From Bradyrhizobium sp. AT1 (GTDB lineage: Bacteria > Pseudomonadota > Alphaproteobacteria > Rhizobiales > Xanthobacteraceae): a stretch of DNA of 64,000 nt. Below are positions 50,689-59,034 of this stretch, one piece after another. The DNA lies in the NCBI RefSeq assembly GCF_001590795.1, contig NZ_JXDL01000001.1:6199598-6263597 (forward strand), given 5' to 3'. Position numbers and translations under genes: made by a program. Under the pieces are notes generated by a model. It was not told the DNA's origin, made no database searches, and saw only the letters and a program-made list of their open reading frames with translations. Numbering within the stretch: position 1 is the first letter of the stretch; every line of letters starts with the position of its first letter.

Positions 50689-53373
50689 ATGGCTGAGAAG
50701 AACTGGCACGAGGGCAGCACGCTTCCGATTGCTGTGCAGGCCGTTGTGTGCCTGGCCGGCACGGTTGCGCCCGCGCGCGCCTTCGCGCTGTCGGACAGTC
50801 TTGCCGCGCCGAGCTATCTCGGCCAGCTGGATCCCAACGTGGTCTGGGAGGTCCTGATCGCGGGCATCGTCGTTTGCGCGTTCCTCGCCGCGATCGCGCT
50901 GTGGATCCATTCGTCGCTGCGCCGGACCAGGCGTTTGCAGTTGCGGCGCAACGCCTTCGTCTCCTCCGCCATGAACAATCTCAACCAGGGCGTGGTGATG
51001 ACGGATGCGCAGCGCCGCATCATCTTCTGCAACGACCGCTATCTCGAGATCTACGGCCTGACCCGGTCGGATATCTGGGCCAACATGGACGGCTATGAGC
51101 TGCTCGAGCTGCGCCGCAAGCGCGGGGTGCTCGGCGTTTCCGACGACGAGTTCTACGACAAGGCGGCGAGCACCAACGGCCTGATCACCGAGCTGCCGGA
51201 CGGACGGGCCATCCTGGTGAAATATTTCGTGCTGCCGAACGGCGGCTCGGTGGCGACGCATCTCGACGTCAGCGAGCAGCGCCGGCTGTCGCGGCAACTC
51301 GCCTCGACCAAGCAGTTCCTCGAAACGGTGCTGGACAACGTGCCGGCCTGCGTCGCCGCCAAGAACATCGAGGACGGCCGCTATATCTTCGCCAACAGCG
51401 CCTATGAGCGGTTCTGGGGCTTCTCGCGCGATCACGTCGTCGGCAAGAATGCGCGCGAGCTGTTCGGGGCCGCCTCGGCCGATACCATCGAGGCGACCGA
51501 CCGGGCGGCGCTGGATTCAACGGACGGCCAATTCCGCAACGAATTCGAGGTCGATCGCGGCGGCGAGCGGCGCATGGTCGCCTCGGTCCGGATCGTGGTC
51601 CGCAACGAGAACAACAAGCCCGAATTCCTGATGCTGGTGTTCGAGGACATCACCGACCGCCGCTCGCTGTCGAAGGAGCTGGAGAGCGCCAAGAAGTTCC
51701 TCGAACTGGTGGTCGACAACATTCCGGTGGCGCTGATCGTCGAGCAGGTCAAGGACGGCCGCTACCTGCTCGCCAATCGCAGCGCGGAGACGATTCTCAA
51801 CCGCCGCCGCGAGGAGGCCACGGGCCTGACCGCGTCCGACATCTTCAATCCCAAGGAAGCCAAGCTGATCATCGCGCGCGACGAGGCCGCGATCAAGAAA
51901 CGCGGGATGATCACCGAGGAGCATCCGATCTCCACCAAGGACGGGCTGCGGCTGTTTCTGACCCGCCGCGCCACGGTGCTCGGCGAGGCCGGCGAGCCGC
52001 AATATCTGATCAAGACCCACGAGGACGTCACCGATCGCCGGCAGACCGAGTCGCGCATGGCGCACATGGCCTATCACGACGGCCTCACCGATTTGCCGAA
52101 CCGGGCCGCCTTCCTGCAGGCTCTGACCCAGATGATCGAGGCCTGCGAAGGCACCGGCGAGGAGTTCGCCGTCCTCTGCGTCGATCTCGACGGCCTCAAG
52201 GAGGTCAACGACGTCTTTGGCCATGCGCTCGGCGACAAGCTCCTGATCGAGGTGGCCCAGCGGCTTCAGGACTCCGCCCGCGGTGGCGTGGTGGCGCGGC
52301 TGTCCGGCGACGAATTCGGCCTCATCATCGACGGCAAGCAGCCGGACGCGGGCCTTGCGCTGGCGCAGCAGCTTGGCGAAGCGGTCGCGAGGGAATTCCA
52401 GATCGACGGCCGGGCGGTCCGCGCCGGCGCCACCACCGGCATGGCGATCTTCCCGCACAATGGCAGCGATGGCGCCTCGCTGCTCGCCAATGCCGGCGCG
52501 GCGCTGTTCCGCGCCAAGCAGAAGTCCCGCGGCACGATCAGCCTGTACCAGCCCGAGATGGACCAGCAGATCCGCGATCGCCGCGTGCTGCATCAGGATT
52601 TGTCGATGGCGATCAAGAACGGCGAGCTCTCGCTCGCCTTCCAGCCGCAGGGGGCCGCGGGCCACAGCGTCGCCGAGAGCGAGATCATCGGCTTCGAGGC
52701 GCTGGCGCGCTGGCAGCATCCGGTGCGCGGCCAGGTCTCGCCGGCCGAATTCATCCCGATCGCCGAAGAGAGCGGCCTGATCGTCGAGATGGGCGAGTGG
52801 ATCCTGCGCGAGGCCTGCCGCGAGGCGGCGTCCTGGCCGAAGCAGCTCCAGGTCGCGGTCAATCTGTCGCCGGCGCAGTTCATGCACGGCGACGTGGTCG
52901 GCCTGGTCCATTCGATCCTGCTCGAGACCGGCCTTGCACCCGGCCGGCTCGAGCTGGAAATTACCGAGGGCGTGCTGATCGAGGATTTCGACCGGGGCCT
53001 TGCGCTGCTGCGCCGCCTCAAGGCGCTCGGCGTGCGCATCTCCATGGACGATTTCGGCAGCGGCTACTCTTCGCTGAGCTATCTCCAGGCGTTCCCGTTC
53101 GACAAGATCAAGATCGACCGCGCCTTCATCATCAATCTCGGCCGCAACCCGCAATCGGCCGCGATCGTCCGTGCCGTCATCGATCTCGGCCACGGTCTCG
53201 ACATGTCGATCATTGCCGAGGGCGTCGAGACGATCGAGCAACTCGCCTTCCTGGCCAAGGAGGGCTGCGACGGCGTGCAGGGCTATCTGCTCGGCAAGCC
53301 CTTGCCGATCGGGAAATATGCCGGGCTCGTCGGCCGCACTGAGGTCATCGAGCTTGCGCTCAAGACCGGCTAG
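50689..53373 (+). CDS. Membrane PAS-GGDEF-EAL cyclic-di-GMP enzyme
   Basis: 894 residues. A leader (PIAVQAVVCLAGTVAPARAF) and one transmembrane helix (EVLIAGIVVCAFLAAIALW) put a short N-terminal segment outside. Then come three PAS domains (~95-205, ~215-330, ~340-455), a GGDEF domain (~465-625) with the variant loop RLSGDEFGLI and the usual DLDGLKEVNDVFGHALGDK, and an EAL domain (~640-885) with FEALARWQHP, DDFGSGYSSLSYLQAF and IKIDRAFI. EAL residues look intact, so phosphodiesterase activity is expected; SGDEF loops can be active too. Sensing is through PAS domains. Confidence 0.94.
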   Translation: MAEKNWHEGSTLPIAVQAVVCLAGTVAPARAFALSDSLAAPSYLGQLDPNVVWEVLIAGIVVCAFLAAIALWIHSSLRRTRRLQLRRNAFVSSAMNNLNQGVVMTDAQRRIIFCNDRYLEIYGLTRSDIWANMDGYELLELRRKRGVLGVSDDEFYDKAASTNGLITELPDGRAILVKYFVLPNGGSVATHLDVSEQRRLSRQLASTKQFLETVLDNVPACVAAKNIEDGRYIFANSAYERFWGFSRDHVVGKNARELFGAASADTIEATDRAALDSTDGQFRNEFEVDRGGERRMVASVRIVVRNENNKPEFLMLVFEDITDRRSLSKELESAKKFLELVVDNIPVALIVEQVKDGRYLLANRSAETILNRRREEATGLTASDIFNPKEAKLIIARDEAAIKKRGMITEEHPISTKDGLRLFLTRRATVLGEAGEPQYLIKTHEDVTDRRQTESRMAHMAYHDGLTDLPNRAAFLQALTQMIEACEGTGEEFAVLCVDLDGLKEVNDVFGHALGDKLLIEVAQRLQDSARGGVVARLSGDEFGLIIDGKQPDAGLALAQQLGEAVAREFQIDGRAVRAGATTGMAIFPHNGSDGASLLANAGAALFRAKQKSRGTISLYQPEMDQQIRDRRVLHQDLSMAIKNGELSLAFQPQGAAGHSVAESEIIGFEALARWQHPVRGQVSPAEFIPIAEESGLIVEMGEWILREACREAASWPKQLQVAVNLSPAQFMHGDVVGLVHSILLETGLAPGRLELEITEGVLIEDFDRGLALLRRLKALGVRISMDDFGSGYSSLSYLQAFPFDKIKIDRAFIINLGRNPQSAAIVRAVIDLGHGLDMSIIAEGVETIEQLAFLAKEGCDGVQGYLLGKPLPIGKYAGLVGRTEVIELALKTG

Positions 53374-53375
53374 AA

Positions 53376-53420
53376 GCGTTTTCGGGCGAAGCGGACACCA
53401 CTTCGCGTCAGGAAAACGCG
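53376..53420. repeat. Intergenic palindrome, copy 2 (GCGTTTT...AAAACGC)
   Basis: GCGTTTT at 53376-53382 and AAAACGCG at 53413-53420, enclosing GCGAAGCGGACACCACTTCG. It is a near copy of 45405-45449. Here it follows the EAL gene by 3 bp. Confidence 0.75.
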
Positions 53421-53434
53421 TAAGACTATGAACC

Positions 53435-53473
53435 AGAGCCCCGTTCCGATTTCATCGGAACGGAAATGGCTCT
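53435..53473. repeat. Palindrome CCGTTCCGAT...ATCGGAACGG
   Basis: Arms CCGTTCCGAT (53441-53450) and ATCGGAACGG (53454-53463), loop TTC; outer arms AGAGCC (53435-53440) and GGCTCT (53468-53473). It is the kind of palindrome seen repeatedly in Bradyrhizobium intergenic regions, adjacent to copy 2 and 39 bp before the GlpD-like gene, so it may also lie in that gene's leader. Confidence 0.75.
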
Positions 53474-53511
53474 AGAGATGAAGGGGCGCTTCGCTCCTTC
53501 TCGACGGCTTC

Positions 53512-54972
53512 ATGGCGGATTACGACCTCGCGATCATCGGTGGCGGCCTGAACGGTGTCAGCCTCGCGCGTGATGCGGCGGGTCGCGGTCTGCGGGTCAT
53601 CCTTTTGGAGCAGGGCGATCTCGGTGGTGCGGCGTCCTCGGCGACGCCGCGGCTGATCCACGGCGACTTGTCGGTGCTGGAGCGACGCAGGTTCCGGCGC
53701 GTCCGCGGGGCGCTGGCCGAGCGCCGGGTCTGGCTGCGGATCGCGCCGCATCTGGTTCGGCCGATGCGCTTCGTGATCCCCGCGCATTCCGACGAGCGTC
53801 CGCCCTGGCTGTTGCGGGCCGGTCTGTATGTCTACGACGCCCTCACGAGTCGGGGCGGCCTGCCACCATCGGCGACCCTCGATATCACCCATCATCCGGT
53901 CGGCAACGCGCTGAAGCGCCCGTTCGGCACCGCCTTCGAATATTCGGACTGCGTCGTCGACGATTCCCGTCTGGTCGTGCTCACGGCACTGGATGCCGCC
54001 GAACGCGGCGCTGCGATCCGGACCGGTGCGCGCTGCGTGCTTGCCGATCAAACCGACATCTGGCGGCTCGCGGTGGTCGATCGCGGCCATCGCCGCACGA
54101 TCACGGCGAGGGCGCTGGCCAACACCACTGGCGCGTGGGCGTCGATGGTCGCGGAGACGGTGCTGCGTCAGCCGCAGTCCCCTGCGGCGGCGATGCAGAT
54201 GAGCCAGATCATCGTCCCCAGGCTGTTCGATTCGGACAACGTCTATGTCTTCCAGAACAATGACGGACGCCTGATCTTCGCCTCCCCTTTCGAGCGGGAA
54301 TTCACGCTGATCGGCACGGTCACGCATGACTTCACCGGCGATCCCGCCATCGTGGCGATGCGAGGGGCCGACGTCAGCTATCTCTGCGAGGCGGCCAGCC
54401 GCTATTTCCGCGAGCGTGTCGCTCCGACGGACGTGGTCCGCACGGTCTCCGGCGTCAATTTGACGCCGACGGCCGCACGGCGAGGTGACGGCACGACCTT
54501 GTTCCATGCGCGCCGGCGCAAGGCGCCGCTGATCACGATGTTCGGTGGCGACGTCACCACCTCGCGTCTGCGCGCGGAGCGGGCGGTGACGAAGCTGACG
54601 CCGTTCTATCCGATGTCGCCGCGCTGGACCGCGGGCGCGGCGCTGCCGGGTGGAGATTTCGCCTGGGATCGCTTCGACACCGAAGTCGATCTTGCACGCG
54701 ACCGCTGGCGTTTTCTCTCCGAAGCGCAGGCCCAGCGCCTGGTTGCCGCCTATGGCTCGCGCCTGCCGGCCGTGCTGGGCGAGGCCAAGACCCGTGAGGA
54801 GCTCGGCCCAGCTTTCGGTCCCGAGCTCACCGGCGCCGAGGTGCGCTATCTCATGACCCGCGAATGGGCGCGCTTTCCGGAAGACATCCTGTGGCGCCGC
54901 TCCAAGCTCGGCTTGACCATGCCGGCGGCCGACCGTGACGCGCTGGCGGCGTTCATGGCGGGCGTGAACTAG
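53512..54972 (+). CDS. GlpD-family FAD-dependent dehydrogenase with altered substrate site
   Basis: 486 residues aligning along its length with aerobic glycerol-3-phosphate dehydrogenase: IIGGGLNGVSLARDAAGRGL at the N-terminus, FEYSDCVVDD and LIGTVTHDFTGDP in the middle, REWARFPEDILWRRSKLGLT at the C-terminus. The FAD site is preserved, but the motifs holding the substrate in E. coli GlpD are not: HGGLRYLE is HGDLSVLE (Ser54, Val55), SGVRPL is SGVNLT (Asn316), GGKLTTYR is GGDVTTSR (Asp347). It was probably GlpD once; the present substrate is uncertain. It overlaps the convergent ParE-type toxin gene by 4 bp at the stop codons. Confidence 0.85.
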   Translation: MADYDLAIIGGGLNGVSLARDAAGRGLRVILLEQGDLGGAASSATPRLIHGDLSVLERRRFRRVRGALAERRVWLRIAPHLVRPMRFVIPAHSDERPPWLLRAGLYVYDALTSRGGLPPSATLDITHHPVGNALKRPFGTAFEYSDCVVDDSRLVVLTALDAAERGAAIRTGARCVLADQTDIWRLAVVDRGHRRTITARALANTTGAWASMVAETVLRQPQSPAAAMQMSQIIVPRLFDSDNVYVFQNNDGRLIFASPFEREFTLIGTVTHDFTGDPAIVAMRGADVSYLCEAASRYFRERVAPTDVVRTVSGVNLTPTAARRGDGTTLFHARRRKAPLITMFGGDVTTSRLRAERAVTKLTPFYPMSPRWTAGAALPGGDFAWDRFDTEVDLARDRWRFLSEAQAQRLVAAYGSRLPAVLGEAKTREELGPAFGPELTGAEVRYLMTREWARFPEDILWRRSKLGLTMPAADRDALAAFMAGVN

Positions 54973-55271
54973 ATCGAGCCGTGCGAGCCGGGCATCCCGC
55001 CGGGATCGCGAGCTCCATGACGGATGGCATGGATGATGATCTCCTCGTTCCCAATCTCGTAGAAGACGAGAAATGGGTAGGGCGTCGTGGTCAGCCTACG
55101 AATGTCCGGATCATCGGTTCGCAGGCCGATTTCGGGATGCGTCAGCAACAGATCAATCACGTGCTGAATGCGCTGCTGGACGCGCGCCGCTCCCCGAGGC
55201 GACGCTTCGGCAACGTAGGTCAGGATAGAATCGAGGTCGGCGAGGGCCGGGAGCGTATAGCGGAGTTTCAC
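54969..55271 (-). CDS. ParE/RelE-family toxin
   Basis: 100 residues. LRYTLPALADLDSILTYVAE, SPRGAARVQQRIQHVIDLL, LTHPEIGLRTDDPDIRRL and the strand PYPFLVFYEIGNEEIIIHAI match the ParE/RelE fold. ParE members inhibit gyrase, RelE members cut mRNA; which applies here is unknown. Starts with ATG overlapping the antitoxin stop by 4 nt. Terminal residues overlap the convergent GlpD-like gene's stop. Confidence 0.88.
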   Translation of the reverse strand: MKLRYTLPALADLDSILTYVAEASPRGAARVQQRIQHVIDLLLTHPEIGLRTDDPDIRRLTTTPYPFLVFYEIGNEEIIIHAIRHGARDPGGMPGSHGSI

Positions 55272-55498
55272 AGGCCGTGCTTGGCCCAGGTCGCGCGGAC
55301 TTGAGCTTCGGTTGCGAATTCGCCTCGCTTGGACGCCTCCTTGGATGCGGCAATCGCCGACCTCTCATCCTCCGAGAGGATGACGGGAGCAGATGCTTCC
55401 GCGCCGGCGAGTTGCAGGACGATTCGGGCAATATCGTCCTGCGCGTCCGCCGGCAGACTGCGTGCGATCTCCAGGGCCTGGTCCAGCAACTTGGTCAT
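55268..55498 (-). CDS. Cognate antitoxin of the ParE-type module
   Basis: 76 residues from ATG 55498 (MTKLLDQALEIARSL). The C-terminal part SEDERSAIAASKEASKRGEF and EAQVRATWAKHGL resembles antitoxins paired with ParE toxins, where this tail binds the toxin. The N-terminal helix-rich segment PADAQDDIARIVLQLAG is not a classical ribbon-helix-helix, so DNA binding is not certain. A longer start to 55573 exists. First gene of the pair; overlaps the toxin by 4 nt. Confidence 0.82.
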   Translation of the reverse strand: MTKLLDQALEIARSLPADAQDDIARIVLQLAGAEASAPVILSEDERSAIAASKEASKRGEFATEAQVRATWAKHGL

Positions 55499-55620
55499 GC
55501 CTGTCAGCATACGCTTTTTGGTGTCCGGCATGAAGGCCAATTTGGAACGAGCCAGCGCGACATGGTTGAGCAAAGCCCGATCGGCGGCTAGCGTGCGCCG
55601 GAATCGGGGTGGCAGGGAAC

Positions 55621-56793
55621 ATGACGGACGAGTGGCTCAGAACGGATGGCGCGGCCGACGCGGCCGCGGGAGACGTGCTTCCCGCCGCGGGTCAGCCGCT
55701 GCTGCGCATAGAGGGCGTCGCCAAGACCTTCGGGACGTTTCGGGCCGTGGACGGCGTGTCGCTCGACATCAAGGCCGGCGAGTTCTTCGCGCTGCTCGGG
55801 CCGAGCGGCTGCGGCAAGACCACGCTGCTGCGCATGCTCGCCGGTTTCGAGGCGCCGGACGAAGGGCGCATTCTGCTCGGCGGCAGAGACATCGCGCAGG
55901 CGCTGCCGCACGAGCGTCCCATCAACATGATGTTTCAGAACTACGCGCTGTTTCCGCATCTGTCGGTGCGCGACAACATCGCCTTCGGCCTTAAGCGCGC
56001 CGGCATGGCGCGTGCCGACATCGCCACGCGAGTAGCCGAGATGGTCGCGCTGGTGAAGCTCGAAGGGCTGGAGAAGCGCAAGCCCGATCAGCTCTCCGGC
56101 GGCCAGCGCCAGCGCGTTGCGCTCGCGCGTGCCCTGGCGCGGCGGCCGCAGCTCCTGCTGCTCGACGAGCCGCTTGCGGCGCTCGACAAGAAACTGCGCG
56201 AAAGCACCCAGGCCGAGCTGATGGAGCTGCAGCGCAGGCTCGGCACGACCTTCATCATCGTCACCCACGACCAGGAAGAGGCGATGACGATGGCGAGCCG
56301 GATCGGCGTGATGAAATCAGGCAAGCTTGCCCAGGTCGCTGCGCCGCGCGAGCTCTACGAGGCGCCGCGGTCGCGCTGGATCGCGGAATTCGTCGGCGAC
56401 ATCAATCTGTTCGACGGCGAGTCAAAATTGCGCGACGGGCATCGTCTGGTCGTCGGCACCCGTGATGCGGGACCGCTGGTGGTCGCTGAGCCGCGCGAGC
56501 CGCTCGGTGCTGGAAAGTTCTCGATCGCGGTTCGGCCCGAGAAGATCAAGCTGTCGCGCCGGGGCCCGGTGAGCGAGGCCGGCCGTGAAACCGCGATCAA
56601 CGTTCTCGACGGCGTGATCGCCGACATCTGCTATCTCGGCGGCACCACCACCTACAAGGTGAAGCTCGACACCGGTGGGATGGTGCAGGCCTCCGTCGTC
56701 AACAGCGCGCGTATCGACGTCGATGCCTACAGCCTGAACCAGCATGTCGTCGCCTGGTTCTCTCCGGACGATTGCGTGGTGCTGCCATCATGA
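55621..56793 (+). CDS. ABC transporter ATP-binding protein, spermidine/putrescine type (PotA/PotG-like)
   Basis: 390 residues from ATG 55621 (GTG 55609 also in frame). Walker A GPSGCGKTT, the Q-loop MMFQNYALFPHLSV, the signature LSGGQRQRVALARAL, Walker B LLLLDEPLAALDKK and the H-loop IVTHDQEEAM are all present. A C-terminal TOBE-type domain follows (SIAVRPEKIKLSRR ... CYLGGTTTYKV). The operon continues with two permeases; the PotA/PotG-like label is from the TOBE domain and the permease types. It drives polyamine-like uptake. Confidence 0.92.
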   Translation: MTDEWLRTDGAADAAAGDVLPAAGQPLLRIEGVAKTFGTFRAVDGVSLDIKAGEFFALLGPSGCGKTTLLRMLAGFEAPDEGRILLGGRDIAQALPHERPINMMFQNYALFPHLSVRDNIAFGLKRAGMARADIATRVAEMVALVKLEGLEKRKPDQLSGGQRQRVALARALARRPQLLLLDEPLAALDKKLRESTQAELMELQRRLGTTFIIVTHDQEEAMTMASRIGVMKSGKLAQVAAPRELYEAPRSRWIAEFVGDINLFDGESKLRDGHRLVVGTRDAGPLVVAEPREPLGAGKFSIAVRPEKIKLSRRGPVSEAGRETAINVLDGVIADICYLGGTTTYKVKLDTGGMVQASVVNSARIDVDAYSLNQHVVAWFSPDDCVVLPS

Positions 56794-57704
56794 GCGCCCG
56801 CCGCATCTTCGCGCGTCCCGCGCGGTTTTCCGCCATCGCGCCCTATGTCTGGATGGTGCTGTTCTTCCTGGTGCCGTTCGCCTTCGTGCTGAAGATCAGC
56901 CTGTCGCAGACGGCGATCGCGCAGCCGCCATACGAACCCGTGTTCGACCTGACGGCGGGATGGGACGCGCTGAAGACGGCCCTTGCCGCCTTGTCGATCG
57001 ACAATTTCAGGCTGCTGATTTCCGACGACCTCTATGTGTTCGCATATGTGCGCAGCCTCACCGTCGCCGTCACGGCGACTGCGCTGTTGCTGCTGATCGG
57101 CTATCCCGTCGCCTATGGCATGGCGCGGCTGCCGAAGAACTGGCAGGCGGTGGCGATGGTGCTGGTGATCGTGCCGTTCTGGACCTCGTTCCTGATCCGG
57201 ATCTATGCCTGGATCAACATCCTCCAGCACGACGGCCTGCTCAACCAGATCCTGCTGACGCTCCATCTGGTCGGCCAGCCCGTGGTGTGGCTCTCCACCG
57301 ACACTGCGATGTATATCGGCATCGTCTATTCCTATTTGCCGTTCATGATCCTGCCGCTCTACGCCACGCTCGCCAAGATGGAGCCGGCGCTGGAGGAGGC
57401 GGCCGGTGACCTCGGCGCGCCGCCCTGGCAGGTGTTCTGGCTCGTCACCTTCCCATTGTCGCTGCCCGGTGTCGGCGCCGGTGTGCTGCTGTGCTTCATT
57501 CCCATCGTCGGCGAATTCGTCATTCCGGACCTGCTGGCCGGCTCCAACTCGCTCATGATCGGCCAGACCCTCTGGCTCGAATTCTTCACCAACAAGGACT
57601 GGCCGGTGGCGTCCGCGGCGGCCATCGTGCTGCTGGCGGTGCTGCTGGTGCCGCTGTTGCTGTACGAGCGGCTGCAGAAGCGACAGCTCGAACAGGGGCG
57701 GTGA
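56790..57704 (+). CDS. ABC transporter permease, PotB/PotH-like
   Basis: 304 residues from ATG 56790, overlapping the ATPase stop by 4 nt. Six helices, starting with APYVWMVLFFLVPFAFVLKI. The EAA loop is EEAAGDLGAPPWQVFWLVTF, the coupling helix to the ATPase, and the end of the protein contains FVIPDLLAGSNSLMIGQ, a stretch typical of PotB/PotH spermidine-putrescine permeases. Operon gene 2 of 3. Confidence 0.92.
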   Translation: MSARRIFARPARFSAIAPYVWMVLFFLVPFAFVLKISLSQTAIAQPPYEPVFDLTAGWDALKTALAALSIDNFRLLISDDLYVFAYVRSLTVAVTATALLLLIGYPVAYGMARLPKNWQAVAMVLVIVPFWTSFLIRIYAWINILQHDGLLNQILLTLHLVGQPVVWLSTDTAMYIGIVYSYLPFMILPLYATLAKMEPALEEAAGDLGAPPWQVFWLVTFPLSLPGVGAGVLLCFIPIVGEFVIPDLLAGSNSLMIGQTLWLEFFTNKDWPVASAAAIVLLAVLLVPLLLYERLQKRQLEQGR

Positions 57705-57708
57705 GGCG

Positions 57709-58521
57709 ATGCGCAAGGTCTTCCGCCTCTCCCGCTTCAACATCGCCTCGCTCGCGCTGGGGCTGGCGTTCCTTTATCTGCCGATCCTCATCCTCGTCAT
57801 TTATTCCTTCAACGCCTCGCGGCTGGTCACGGTGTGGGGCGGCTGGTCGCTGCGCTGGTATCACGAATTCTTCAACGACCGCGCCATGATCGAGGCGGCC
57901 TGGATGAGCCTGCGGGTCGCGGTCTCCTCCGCCAGCATCGCCACGCTGCTCGGCACGCTCGCGGCGGTGGCGTTGTCCCGCGGCGAACGGTTTCGTGGCC
58001 GGACGCTGTTTTCCGGCATGCTCTATGCGCCGCTGGTGATGCCGGAGGTGATCACCGGATTGTCGCTGCTGCTGCTGTTCGTGGCGCTGAACGCCGAGCG
58101 CGGCTTCTGGACCGTGACCATTGCGCATACCACGCTGACGATGTGCTTCGTTGCCGTGGTCGTGCAGTCGCGCCTCGGCTCGCTCGATCGCTCGCTGGAA
58201 GAGGCCGCGATGGACCTTGGCTGCGACCCGGTCCGCGCGTTCGTCGCGGTGACCTTGCCGCTGATTGCGCCCGCGATCGTCGCCGGTTGGATGCTGGCCT
58301 TCACGCTGTCGCTCGACGATCTCGTCATCGCGAGCTTCACCACCGGCCCCGGCTCGGCGACCTTGCCGATCCGGATCTATTCGGAGGTGCGGCTCGGTGT
58401 GAAGCCCGAGATCAACGCGATCTGCACGCTGGTGATCGCCTTGATCGCGGTGGTCATCGTCATCGCCTCGCTGGCCTCGAAGCTGTCGAGCGCGCAGGGC
58501 GAGAGCGCGGCGCCGTTGTAG
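57709..58521 (+). CDS. ABC transporter permease, PotC/PotI-like
   Basis: 270 residues, starting 4 bp after the previous stop. The start LALGLAFLYLPILILVIYSF is characteristic of PotC/PotI, and the EAA loop EEAAMDLGCDPVRAFVAVTL and the following SLDDLVIASFTTGPGSATLP also fit. Operon gene 3 of 3. No substrate-binding protein gene follows, so the set is incomplete in this window. Confidence 0.92.
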   Translation: MRKVFRLSRFNIASLALGLAFLYLPILILVIYSFNASRLVTVWGGWSLRWYHEFFNDRAMIEAAWMSLRVAVSSASIATLLGTLAAVALSRGERFRGRTLFSGMLYAPLVMPEVITGLSLLLLFVALNAERGFWTVTIAHTTLTMCFVAVVVQSRLGSLDRSLEEAAMDLGCDPVRAFVAVTLPLIAPAIVAGWMLAFTLSLDDLVIASFTTGPGSATLPIRIYSEVRLGVKPEINAICTLVIALIAVVIVIASLASKLSSAQGESAAPL

Positions 58522-58536
58522 GCACAGGAGCTGCTG

Positions 58537-59034
58537 ATGACGACGGCCTACCAAATCCTGACTCATACGCCGCTCTGGGTCTGGATGCTCCTCGCCTATC
58601 TCATCTGGCAAGGCATGCAAGCGATGCAGCCACGCACGACGCCGATCTGGCGCGCGTTGATCCTGCCGCTCGTGTTCATCGTCTGGGGCGTCTCGCGGAT
58701 CGGTTTCGGACACCAGGCGAGTGCGTGGCCGCTGGTCGTGTGGATCGCAGCGGCGCTGACACTGCTGCCGCTGGGCGTGCTGACGCCGCGGCGTTTCGAT
58801 GTGGATCACAAGACAGGTGAGATCATTCGCCCGGGTAGCGCGTTCGCGTTGATCCGCAATCTCATCGTGTTCTCGTTGCAATATGCGGTCGGCGTGATCT
58901 CGGCGATCGACGCCAGCGACCGCGCACTGGCAATCATCGTCGGGCGCGCCATCTCGGGCGCGACCGCCGGCTATTTCATCGGCTCGACGGTCGCGCTGCT
59001 GATTGCCTATCGACGCAAGCGTGCCCTCGGCTGA
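58537..59034 (+). CDS. Small polytopic membrane protein of unknown function
   Basis: 165 residues with four to five hydrophobic helices (TPLWVWMLLAYLIWQG, LILPLVFIVWGVSRI, PLVVWIAAALTLLPLGVL, IGSTVALLIAYRRKR). The pattern of WMLLAYLIWQGMQAMQ at the start and RRFDVDHKTGEIIRPGS in the loop is that of the DUF6622-like group, in my recollection. It starts 15 bp after the third pot-like gene and could be its operon partner. Function unknown. Confidence 0.75.
   Translation: MTTAYQILTHTPLWVWMLLAYLIWQGMQAMQPRTTPIWRALILPLVFIVWGVSRIGFGHQASAWPLVVWIAAALTLLPLGVLTPRRFDVDHKTGEIIRPGSAFALIRNLIVFSLQYAVGVISAIDASDRALAIIVGRAISGATAGYFIGSTVALLIAYRRKRALG

Noticed and set aside
51517..53241. 574-codon open frame antisense to the PAS-GGDEF-EAL gene
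   Set aside because: Shadow of a gene with full domain support; no ribosome site or known motif.
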